Assembly (NCBI GenBank): GCA_020845475.1
Contig: JADLFN010000063.1
Span: 19,935 to 83,934 of the forward strand
DNA length: 64,000 nt
Direction: 5' to 3'
Source: Planctomycetota bacterium
GTDB taxonomy: Bacteria; Planctomycetota; UBA8742; UBA2392
The notes beneath the pieces were generated by a model that was not told where the DNA came from, did not search any database, and was given only the letters and a program-made list of their open reading frames with translations. The position numbers were made by a program, and so were the translations under genes. This document shows, piece after piece, positions 17,154-24,605 of the stretch (within the stretch, counting starts at the first letter, position 1; each line of letters opens with the position of its first letter).

Positions 17154-17227
17154 GTAGGGACGCGCGGCAGCGCGTCCGGAAGGGCCAGGGCACGTCGTGT
17201 GATGGACGCGCTGCCGCGCGTCCCTAC
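17154..17227. repeat. 24-bp perfect inverted repeat with GTAGGGACG ends
   Basis: Two perfect 24-bp arms (17154-17177 and 17204-17227) enclose a 26-bp loop. The outer end is GTAGGGACGCG. On the minus strand the distal arm supplies the TAG stop codon of the ccmD gene, and the other arm ends 7 bp before the DUF58 ATG. Its edge is shared with the palindrome at 58055-58086. It is probably a small dispersed mobile repeat; it would also form a very stable RNA hairpin between the two genes. Confidence 0.85.
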
Positions 17228-17595
17228 TTTCCTTCGCGCGAGGCTTTCAGCTTCGCGAGTTCGCTCGCCTGCTTCTTTGCGCCCAGGGCCTGCCAGATGA
17301 TGAACAGCAAGAGCACGCCCCAGACTACCGCGTTGCTCATCCAGAGGTTATTGAGCGAGGCTTCGTATTGCTTGCGTTCTTCGGCGAGGCGGGCTTCAAG
17401 TTTCGTGCGGTACTCCTTCTCAAGCTCAACGCGAAGTTCCGCGCGCTGTTTGGGCGCTTCCTCGGCTTTGAATTCCGTCAATAGCGCGGCGCGCTGCTCG
17501 GCCGTCACCGGCGGCGGGGGCAGGTTGTTCTTGTCGATTTCTGCCGCGAGCGGTGATGCAAGCGCCAGCAGAACCATGAGTGCCAACGTTTTCAT
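17224..17595 (-). CDS. ccmD: CcmD-like haem exporter small subunit with signal peptide
   Basis: 123 residues from the ATG at 17595. A signal peptide (MKTLALMVLLALASPLAA) is followed by a charged, probably coiled-coil stretch (residues about 35-80), then one TM helix (NAVVWGVLLLFIIWQALG) and a basic/acidic tail. The TM-plus-tail part matches CcmD, which links CcmABC to CcmE in cytochrome c maturation; the N-terminal half is an extension absent from the usual 40-70-residue protein. Its ATG overlaps the ccmC stop (ATGA), and the order ccmB-ccmC-ccmD is standard. The repeat at 17154-17227 provides its stop codon. The call rests mainly on context. Confidence 0.65.
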   Translation of the reverse strand: MKTLALMVLLALASPLAAEIDKNNLPPPPVTAEQRAALLTEFKAEEAPKQRAELRVELEKEYRTKLEARLAEERKQYEASLNNLWMSNAVVWGVLLLFIIWQALGAKKQASELAKLKASREGK

Positions 17596-18323
17596 GCCGC
17601 GCGCTCCGCTGCGAGTTGGGTTTGGGCCCGGTTCCAGGTGAAGCGCAAAGCAACGGCTGCCACGAAGACGAGCAAGATGCAGATGCTGGCCATGTGCTTG
17701 GTGGTGGCAATCTCCGGCGCGCTGAGCATGTCGGAGAAGCTGCGCGGGTGGCTGGTTTGGCCGATCTCGATCGCCTTTTGCACCAGCGGGTACAGCGGCG
17801 CAACAAGTATGCCGTACACCGCCGTCAGCTTTTGCCGCAGTGCCAGCGCGGGAATGCTGCTTCTCATCGCCAGCATGGCCGCAAACGCGAGCCACAAAAT
17901 CAGCATCGTGGTCAGGCGTGGCTCCCAGTTCCAGCCGCTGCCAACTTTGCCCGTGCCCCAGGCATAATCGGCCCAGAAGCTGCCGGTCAATAGCGTGATC
18001 GCCCCGGCTACAAGCCCGATTTCGGCGGCGCTGACCGTCAACGCATCCCACTTATCTTGACGCGTCAATAGAAACATCACGCCGCCCACGAGGCCAAGGC
18101 CGCAGCAGAGCGCCGTGGAATAGGCCGCCGGCAGGTGGATGAAGAAGATGCGATAGCTCTCATAGAGGTTGTTCGTGGGCACGCCCATAGATGGCTGTGA
18201 GACAAACAGCGAGCCCGCTGTGATCTGCACCGGCGCGTAATGGTAGGCCAGCCAAAGGGTGACCTCCGCGCCAATCAGCGCGGCCACGGCAAGTGCCAGC
18301 GTAACCATGACGGACTTCGGCAT
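17592..18323 (-). CDS. ccmC: CcmC/CcsA-family haem-handling membrane protein
   Basis: 243 residues from the ATG at 18323, with six to seven TM helices. CcmC delivers haem to the chaperone CcmE for attachment to c-type cytochromes. The tryptophan-rich motif of the family is present as WGTGKVGSGWNWEPRLTTML, and the flanking histidines appear as FIHLPAAYS and GQTSHPRSFS. Its ATG overlaps the ccmB stop by one base (TAATG) and its own stop overlaps the ccmD start, so translation is coupled. An upstream in-frame reading to 18389 only adds residues overlapping ccmB. Confidence 0.9.
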   Translation of the reverse strand: MPKSVMVTLALAVAALIGAEVTLWLAYHYAPVQITAGSLFVSQPSMGVPTNNLYESYRIFFIHLPAAYSTALCCGLGLVGGVMFLLTRQDKWDALTVSAAEIGLVAGAITLLTGSFWADYAWGTGKVGSGWNWEPRLTTMLILWLAFAAMLAMRSSIPALALRQKLTAVYGILVAPLYPLVQKAIEIGQTSHPRSFSDMLSAPEIATTKHMASICILLVFVAAVALRFTWNRAQTQLAAERAA

Positions 18324-19009
18324 TAGCCCTCGTGCAGCTTTCCGTAGAGCAGAATTCCCAGCCCGGGAAACATAGCGCCGCACACGCATAGCAGCAACAC
18401 ATGGGCGCGCGCGGCCTCAAAGCCCAGGCCCGAAGCGAAAGCATCGGTCGCGCCGGTCGCGCCCAGAAATACAACCGTGACCACCGGCAGCAGTAGAATA
18501 ACCAACAGCGCCTCGGAGGCCTTCGCTTGCGCGGTCGCCGAGGCCAGCAGCACGCCTGCACTCAGCACGCTGAGGTTGGTCAACGCCAGCACAGCCAGCA
18601 GCCAGGGCTCGCGCGGAATCTCCAGGCGCAGCAAAGGCACGGCAGCGGCAATCATCACGGCTTCCACGATGCAGAGAAAAAAGAACGACGCGCACAGGCG
18701 GGTCACGTAAACGATGGCCGGGTCGAAGGGCAGAATCAGGAACGCGGCATGCAGGTTCTTGTCGCGATCAGAAAGGGCGCTGCGGTTGATGCCCACGACG
18801 GCAGCAAACAGGATGCACACCCAGAGCACAGCCGGCACGGCACGCGTCAACGTTTCATCGGCGGGCAAGGCCCGCAGGCCAAGCCCCACGACAACGACTT
18901 CAAGCAACGCAAACAGTCCCATCGAGGCCAGCAGCGAGCGCGTGCGTACTTCCACCAGCACCTCTCGGCGCAGCAGCGTGGCAAAAGCGCGCAGGGCGGA
19001 AGGCTTCAT
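18323..19009 (-). CDS. ccmB: Haem exporter membrane subunit CcmB
   Basis: 228 residues with six predicted TM helices; permease subunit of the CcmAB ABC complex used in system I cytochrome c biogenesis. It begins MKPSALRAFATLLRRE, an amphipathic start typical for CcmB, and carries the conserved segment DRDKNLHAAFLILPFDP (the usual form is an E-D...LE-L P-...). The ATG at 19009 overlaps the dinB stop (ATGA). No ccmA ATPase gene is adjacent, so the ATP-binding subunit must be encoded elsewhere. The longer frame to 19111 lies within dinB. Confidence 0.85.
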   Translation of the reverse strand: MKPSALRAFATLLRREVLVEVRTRSLLASMGLFALLEVVVVGLGLRALPADETLTRAVPAVLWVCILFAAVVGINRSALSDRDKNLHAAFLILPFDPAIVYVTRLCASFFFLCIVEAVMIAAAVPLLRLEIPREPWLLAVLALTNLSVLSAGVLLASATAQAKASEALLVILLLPVVTVVFLGATGATDAFASGLGFEAARAHVLLLCVCGAMFPGLGILLYGKLHEG

Positions 19010-19524
19010 CGGGGCAGCCGCTTTCGGATCAACGCCATCTGGCCTCGATGATGAATCTCGTCCTCGGCGACGTGAAACCACATGAAGTGGAAATTGCCGG
19101 TGCTGCCCCAAAGCGGCACGCGCGTTTCGAGCCAGGCGTCATCGACCGTCTTGAACAAGTCGAGTGTCTTGCGCCGCGCGCCGTTGAGCAAATCGAGATA
19201 GAAACCGAGATCCTTGCCGCGAAACTCCAACTGGCCGAGTTCGCCCAGGTCGAGCGCCGGCTTAAATTTGTAGGTCTCCTCTGGCGAGAGGTGGCGGCGC
19301 TCGAACGTCTCAATCTGCATGGCAATTTCGCAATAGGCGATATGGGCCAGCAGCATGCCGATGGTGTTGGCGCGCTCATCCAGCATGAAATCCAGCGCCG
19401 GCGTTTTCAAATCGGCCACGGTCATGACCGTGGTAAGCCGCGCGTAATTGATGATCGAAACAAGCCGCGCCACGGCGGGCGTGTAGCCGGGAAGGTCGCC
19501 AACGAGATAGGGTGTTTCGGGCAT
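19006..19524 (-). CDS. DinB-family (DUF664-like) four-helix protein
   Basis: 172 residues, cytosolic. DinB-superfamily proteins are four-helix bundles with a three-histidine metal site and often act as thiol-dependent transferases. The candidate ligands are His in LLAHIAYCE (about residue 61) and two in WFHVAEDEIHHRGQMALIRKRL, the usual DinB ending. It is the first gene of the coupled dinB-ccmB-ccmC-ccmD string (4-bp overlap with ccmB), an unexpected partner for cytochrome c maturation. Substrate unknown. Confidence 0.82.
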   Translation of the reverse strand: MPETPYLVGDLPGYTPAVARLVSIINYARLTTVMTVADLKTPALDFMLDERANTIGMLLAHIAYCEIAMQIETFERRHLSPEETYKFKPALDLGELGQLEFRGKDLGFYLDLLNGARRKTLDLFKTVDDAWLETRVPLWGSTGNFHFMWFHVAEDEIHHRGQMALIRKRLPR

Positions 19525-19539
19525 GGCGTGCCTTTGCTG

Positions 19540-20913
19540 CTACTCAGCCGCGTCGCCTTCCAGCAGCCCGTACATCTTGCGCTTTTCCCACAGATTCTTG
19601 CGGGAGATGCCGAGCATCTGCGCGGCTTCCTCGATCTTGCCGTCGGTCATCTTGAGGACGTTTTGGATGTGGGCCTTCTCGGCTGCGGCCACGACCTCGC
19701 GCAGCGTGCGGCGGTCGTCGCCCGGCGTTCTCGCTTCGCTGCCCTCTGGCAGGCTCTGCGAAAAGTCGCGCAGGAAGTGTTCTTTGCGCAGCATGCCTGT
19801 GCTGGCACCCAGAGCGATCGCGCGCTGCACGCTGTGTTCGAGCTCGCGCACATTGCCGGGCCAGCGGTAGGCCACGAGCGCTGCCATGGCCTCAGGCTCG
19901 ACGGAGAGCTGGCGATTGCCGGCGTAGCGCTTGATGAAATGCTCAACGAGCGTCGCGATGTCGCCCTCGCGCTCGCGCAGCGGCGGTACTTGAAGGTCAA
20001 TCACGTTGATGCGGTAGTAAAGGTCCTGACGGAACTTGCCCTCCTGCACCAGCTTGCGCAGATCAACCTTTGTTGAGGCAATCACGCGGATGTTGACCTT
20101 GATGGGCTTGTCGCCGCCGAGGCGCTCGATCTCGCGCTCTTGCAGCACGCGCAGCAGTTTCGCCTGCGTGTCGGTCGGCATGTCGTCAATGTCGTCGAGA
20201 TAAATGGTGCCGCCGTTGGCTTGCTCGAAGCGGCCAATGCGTCGCGCGGTGGCGCCGGTATAAGCGCCGGGCTCGTGGCCGAAGAGTTCGTCCTCGAGCA
20301 GGTTTACGTTTGCGATGTGGCAGCCGACCTTGATCAAGGGCCCGGCCTGGCGGGGGCTGAGCTGGTGAATCGTGGTCGCGATGACTTCTTTGCCCGTGCC
20401 GTTTTCGCCCTGTATCAGCACGCTGAAATCGCTTTCGGCTACCGTGCGGATGTCGTCGTAGAGCCGCTTCATCTGCGGGCTGGCGCCGACCATCTTGTCG
20501 AGCTTGAACTCGGTTTTGACTTCCTGCTGGAGCTGGACGAACTTGCGCTCAGTCGTCTGGCTTTGCGCGTAGCCGTTGCAGAGCAGCACGACTTTTTCGT
20601 TGTTGAAGGGTTTCTCGATGAAATCTTTGGCGCCAAGCTTCATGGCCTCGATGGCGCGTTCGGTGGTCGCGTTGCCGGTGATCATCATGACGATGATGTC
20701 CGGGTGTTTTTCGCGCGCAAAACGCAGCAGGCTCATGCCGTCGACTTTGGGCATGACGATATCGGTAATCAGGCAATCGAACTTCTCTTTGCCCAAAGCC
20801 TGCATGGCCTTTTCGCCATCCTCAACAGGCGTGACGGCGTGGCCCGCATCCTCCAGATCTTCAGAGAGGGTGAGGCGGATGCCGCGCTCGTCGTCTGCAA
20901 GAAGGATTTTCAT
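19540..20913 (-). CDS. NtrC-family sigma-54-dependent response regulator
   Basis: 457 residues from the ATG at 20913 (MKILLADDERG), chosen because the receiver fold begins there; the upstream in-frame extension to 20976 is repeat sequence. Receiver domain 1-115 with Asp7-Asp8, phospho-acceptor Asp51 (LITDIVMP) and Lys in FIEKPF. AAA+ domain about 140-375: Walker A GENGTGKE, sigma-54-contacting loop GAYTGA (canonical GAFTGA), Walker B GGTIYLDDID. A Fis-type HTH ends the protein (DGKIEEAAQMLGISRKNLWEKR). It activates sigma-54 promoters; targets are unknown and no histidine kinase is adjacent. It starts 131 bp downstream of oppC. Confidence 0.94.
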   Translation of the reverse strand: MKILLADDERGIRLTLSEDLEDAGHAVTPVEDGEKAMQALGKEKFDCLITDIVMPKVDGMSLLRFAREKHPDIIVMMITGNATTERAIEAMKLGAKDFIEKPFNNEKVVLLCNGYAQSQTTERKFVQLQQEVKTEFKLDKMVGASPQMKRLYDDIRTVAESDFSVLIQGENGTGKEVIATTIHQLSPRQAGPLIKVGCHIANVNLLEDELFGHEPGAYTGATARRIGRFEQANGGTIYLDDIDDMPTDTQAKLLRVLQEREIERLGGDKPIKVNIRVIASTKVDLRKLVQEGKFRQDLYYRINVIDLQVPPLREREGDIATLVEHFIKRYAGNRQLSVEPEAMAALVAYRWPGNVRELEHSVQRAIALGASTGMLRKEHFLRDFSQSLPEGSEARTPGDDRRTLREVVAAAEKAHIQNVLKMTDGKIEEAAQMLGISRKNLWEKRKMYGLLEGDAAE

Positions 20914-20952
20914 TCGAACCGGGCCCGCCGTGGCATGGAGAGAAGCAATGGC

Positions 20953-21043
20953 CAATAACCAATAACCAATTTCCAATTACCAATGAACTTTCGCAACAGG
21001 CGGCCTTTCACTGGTCATTGAACATGGGTTATTGGGCATTTGG
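20953..21043. repeat. CCAATAACC-type intergenic repeat, loosely inverted
   Basis: The left half iterates CAATAACCAATAACCAATTTCCAATTACCAATG in 7-8-bp steps (20953-20985); the right half (21012-21043) carries roughly complementary elements (TGGTCATTG, GGGTTATTGGG). It fills the gap between the NtrC gene and oppC and stops 2 bases short of the oppC stop codon. It may form a weak RNA hairpin at the end of the opp transcript. No promoter was recognised. Confidence 0.5.
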
Positions 21044-21044
21044 A

Positions 21045-23570
21045 TTAGCGCCCACGCAGCTTGGGATTGAAAGCTTCACGCAAGCCTTCACCCAGCAGGT
21101 TGAAGGCCAACACGGTAATCAGGATGGCCACACCGGGAATCCATGTGAGCCAGTTCGCATCGTTGATGTACTGGCGTCCTTCAGAGAGGATGGAGCCCCA
21201 CGTCGGCTGGTCTGGCGTCGCGCCGATGCCCAGGAACGAGAGCGTGCTTTCCAGCAGAATCGCGCTGGCCACGCCAAGGGTCGCGCTGACCAGCACGGGC
21301 GAAATCGCGTTTGGCACCAGGTGACGCCATACAATACGGAAGTCAGAGACGCCCAAGGCACGCGCGGCCTGAACGAAATCCTGCTCGCGCAACGAGAGAA
21401 TCTCGGCGCGCACAAAGCGTGTTGTGCCCATCCAGCCGGTGAGGCCCAGTACCGCCATGACGATGTACACGTCTTTGGCGAACATGGCCAAAATGGCGAT
21501 GATCAAAACCAGCGTGGGGATGGTCAACATGACTTCGGTGAAACGCATAACGAGGTCATCGACGCTAAGTGTGGGCAGGAACAGTTTTCGCAACGGAGCA
21601 GGACAACTATCCGCGGAGCGCTGTGCTGCGACGGCCAGAAGCAGTGTCGTGATAATGCCAATGATCGAGAGCAGCACCGGCGTCATGAAGTGCCGCAATT
21701 TGGCGTAAAGCGGGTAGCGTTCCCAACCACTGAGCAGCTCGGCCTTGATCAGGGCATCACGGTTGTTTTTCGTGAGGGTTGCGTACTTCGTGTGGTACTC
21801 GCCACGCAACGCGGCGCGTCGCTCGAGCAACGCGTTGCTTCCCTGCAGCAGCGATGGCGCCGCCTTGACCGCCTTGTTCTGGGCGTCACGAAGATTGAAC
21901 CAGGGAATGATACGCGGCTCATTGGTTTCAGAGTTCAATGGCAGCTTGTTGACGTCGTGCTCGACGATGCCGGCGAGGATTCCCTGCGCCTCTTTAATGG
22001 CGCCGGTTCTGGGCCCGCCAATCTGCGCGTTCAGGCGCTTTGCCTGCGTTTCTGAGGCCTTGGCGCGCTCTGTGAGCTGCTTGGCCTCTTCAGCCTTTCC
22101 GCCATCCTGGAGCTGCTTGGCCTGCGTGTTCAAATCGGCGGCGAACTTTTCCTCAAATGCCTTTTGAAGCTCGGCATCAAGCTTGTCCAACTCGGCCAAT
22201 GATACTCCCATGCCGGCAACCGCTTCGCGGGCGGGTTGCAGCACTTTGAGCAACTCGGCTTCGTTGACTCCGCCCTTTTCGGCTGCCTGGGAAATCTTCT
22301 GTGCAGCTTCGTCCAGGCTCTTGTCAATGGAAGCGAGCTTCTCGTCCAGTCCCTTCTGGGTGTCCTTCAACATCGCATTGCGCTTCTCGGCGCCCTGGCG
22401 CAGCGCCAATGCCAGATCCTTGCGATCCTTGGACTCAAGCATCGTGGCGCGTTCCAACTCCTCGTCCCCGAGACGCTGTGCGGTTTCACGGTCGAGGCGG
22501 AACTTGAGCGCACGATACTTCAAGTGCTCCAGTTCCAGCTCCAGCATTGCGATTTCAAAGGCGTGCTGGGTGGTCAGACGTTGTTCCGCCGAAGGCGCGC
22601 CCGCTTCACCGTTTTCAATCAGCTTGACGTCGGCGCCGAAGTCCCTGGAGAGGATCAACGCATCGTAGGCCTTTGACTCGATCAGCGACGCCTGGTTCAA
22701 AAGCCGGCCTTCGGGTGTGGATGACGCAATATGCCCCGTGTAAAGAAACACGCCCAGCGTCACGAGTGCAAAGCCGCCAAACCAGGCGACTGCCGCAAAG
22801 CGCCGACCCATGAGCGCAACGGCAATCTGCAACGCGACCGCTATTGCGCACGCCACGACTGAGGGAAGAATCAGCGCGTAAAGGTCGATGGCCCAGGAAA
22901 CTACACCCACTAATCCCGACATGAGCATGATCAGGAACGGCAATCCTACACGCGAGCGACCGAAGTATCCCGCGATTCCACCCAGCGAAATACCAATCAG
23001 GACAGAGATTCCCACGACCAGCAAACCGACGGTAAGCGAAATAGAAGAACCAGCCCAAAGTCGGGCCAGCACGTCACGCCCGAGGTGATCCGTTCCCAGC
23101 CAATAGGTGCGCTTCGTGTCGGCGCCGATACCTTCGCGCCGCCGCTCGGCAATTTCCGCGTCCGTCAGCTTTCGCAACTTGTCCTTGGGAACTCCTTCAG
23201 CCCGCTGCGCTTCCAGATGAGCGGCCTGTATCGATTCCGCACTGTCCGCTTCGTAACCGCCAAAAGGCGCAGCCAGGAGCGACAACACGTATGGGCGTTC
23301 GAGCTTGTCCTTGAGTTCGGTCTGCAAGGGGTCAATTACCGACCACGCATTGCGATCCATCTTGACCTTGTCGCCCAGATCCTCTGCTTCAGCGATGATC
23401 TTGGATTCCTCGGGCGTTGGAGGTTTGCCTGTCAGAAACTTTCCTGATAGCGCCGCGATCGAAAGCAGCAGGATCGCCACAAGCGCGGCTACGGCAGGCC
23501 GGTTGCGCAACAATATGCGCAGCGCATCACGAGTGGGAGACGTGCGTTGAGGCGTGGCCGGTTCGCTCAT
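21045..23570 (-). CDS. oppC: OppC-type peptide ABC permease with a large internal insertion
   Basis: 841 residues against about 300 for OppC/DppC. Residues 25-45 are the first TM helix; 156-204 hold the family start of the permease domain (GTDHLGRDVLARL and AGYFGR). The rest of the permease resumes at about 669 (VDDLVMRFTEV), with the EAA loop FVQAARALGVSDFRI near 732-746 and the end GEGLREAFNPKL. The roughly 465 residues between are an insertion at the usual AGYFGG/W-D turn: about three TM helices (207-280), a long charged coiled-coil region (330-515), a soluble stretch and one TM helix (629-650). A further insertion of about 90 residues lies between TM1 and GTDHLGRD. It follows oppB by 12 bp. 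Transport of oligopeptides is inferred from family; the insertion has no known role. Confidence 0.9.
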   Translation of the reverse strand: MSEPATPQRTSPTRDALRILLRNRPAVAALVAILLLSIAALSGKFLTGKPPTPEESKIIAEAEDLGDKVKMDRNAWSVIDPLQTELKDKLERPYVLSLLAAPFGGYEADSAESIQAAHLEAQRAEGVPKDKLRKLTDAEIAERRREGIGADTKRTYWLGTDHLGRDVLARLWAGSSISLTVGLLVVGISVLIGISLGGIAGYFGRSRVGLPFLIMLMSGLVGVVSWAIDLYALILPSVVACAIAVALQIAVALMGRRFAAVAWFGGFALVTLGVFLYTGHIASSTPEGRLLNQASLIESKAYDALILSRDFGADVKLIENGEAGAPSAEQRLTTQHAFEIAMLELELEHLKYRALKFRLDRETAQRLGDEELERATMLESKDRKDLALALRQGAEKRNAMLKDTQKGLDEKLASIDKSLDEAAQKISQAAEKGGVNEAELLKVLQPAREAVAGMGVSLAELDKLDAELQKAFEEKFAADLNTQAKQLQDGGKAEEAKQLTERAKASETQAKRLNAQIGGPRTGAIKEAQGILAGIVEHDVNKLPLNSETNEPRIIPWFNLRDAQNKAVKAAPSLLQGSNALLERRAALRGEYHTKYATLTKNNRDALIKAELLSGWERYPLYAKLRHFMTPVLLSIIGIITTLLLAVAAQRSADSCPAPLRKLFLPTLSVDDLVMRFTEVMLTIPTLVLIIAILAMFAKDVYIVMAVLGLTGWMGTTRFVRAEILSLREQDFVQAARALGVSDFRIVWRHLVPNAISPVLVSATLGVASAILLESTLSFLGIGATPDQPTWGSILSEGRQYINDANWLTWIPGVAILITVLAFNLLGEGLREAFNPKLRGR

Positions 23571-23582
23571 GGTTGCGCCTCG

Positions 23583-24575
23583 TTAGGAGAGACGGACGCG
23601 AGGATCCGCGACCGTGTAAAGGATGTCTGAAATGAGGATGCCAAGCAGTGTCAAAGCGGAGCTGACAAAGAGCGACGTCACGACGACGTAAAGGTCTTTT
23701 GTAAACGTAGCTTCGAAGATCCAGCGCCCCAGCCCCGGCCAGTTGTAGATGGCTTCAAACACAATCGAACCGCCGAAAATTCCGGGCAGTAATCCGGCAA
23801 TCATCGTCACGAACGGCAGCGATGCATTGCGCAAGGCGTGCTTGTACGTGACAGCGTCAGCGGTCAAGCCCTTGGCCTTGGCAGTGCGTATGTAGTCCTG
23901 GCCCATTACCTCAAGCATGGAGCCTTTTACGTAGCGCGTAAGCACCGCAATGCCGCCCAGCCCGCCGATAATCCCGGGCACACCCATGTGCCAGGTAGCA
24001 TCCATGAAGGCTCGCATTCCTGTTAGGTCAACGCCGAGTGTCTCGGGCGAGATGATGGGAATGCCGCGCGCGGTGAAGAACTTGATGACTTCAAGGCTGA
24101 GCCAGAAACCGGGCAACGCGATCAGGGCGTAGGAACCAATGGTGATCAAGCGATCCTGAAACGAATTGCGCCGCAAAGCGCTGTAAATGCCTACGGGGAA
24201 CGACATCGTCCAAACGATCAGGGTTGTGACAATGAACAGGGGCAGACTGACCAGCATTTTGCTCCACATGGTGGGCAAAACCGGCGCGCGCGTTTTCAAG
24301 CTGGTGAGTTGCCAGACATGATCTTCATTGCCGCTGATCACTGCGCCCAGATCCGAGAAAAAGCGCTTGTAGAACAGCACATATTTCTTCGCGATCGGGT
24401 CGTCAAAACCTTCCTGGTCACGCTGGCGTTCGAGGTCGGTGGCGGTTTTCTTGGGGTCAAGCTGCGCGGCATAGGGATCGGTGGGGCTCAATGCGCTGAT
24501 GACGAAGCTGATGATGCTGATGATGAACAGCGTCACCGCCATCTGAAGCAGTCGCCTGATGATATATGACAGCAT
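23583..24575 (-). CDS. oppB: OppB-type peptide ABC permease
   Basis: 330 residues with about six TM helices; inner-membrane channel half for oligopeptide import. It begins MLSYIIRRLLQM, the standard OppB/DppB start. The EAA-loop signature reads DYIRTAKAKGLTADAV followed by HALRNASLPFVT, and GGSIVFEAIYNWPGLG is the usual C-terminal block. Residues about 45-110 are a longer-than-usual periplasmic loop. It lies between oppA (30-bp gap) and oppC (12-bp gap). No ATPase (OppD/OppF) genes are present in the window. Confidence 0.93.
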   Translation of the reverse strand: MLSYIIRRLLQMAVTLFIISIISFVISALSPTDPYAAQLDPKKTATDLERQRDQEGFDDPIAKKYVLFYKRFFSDLGAVISGNEDHVWQLTSLKTRAPVLPTMWSKMLVSLPLFIVTTLIVWTMSFPVGIYSALRRNSFQDRLITIGSYALIALPGFWLSLEVIKFFTARGIPIISPETLGVDLTGMRAFMDATWHMGVPGIIGGLGGIAVLTRYVKGSMLEVMGQDYIRTAKAKGLTADAVTYKHALRNASLPFVTMIAGLLPGIFGGSIVFEAIYNWPGLGRWIFEATFTKDLYVVVTSLFVSSALTLLGILISDILYTVADPRVRLS

Positions 24576-24605
24576 CGCGTCGTCCTTGGCGTAATGTGGG
24601 ATCCA

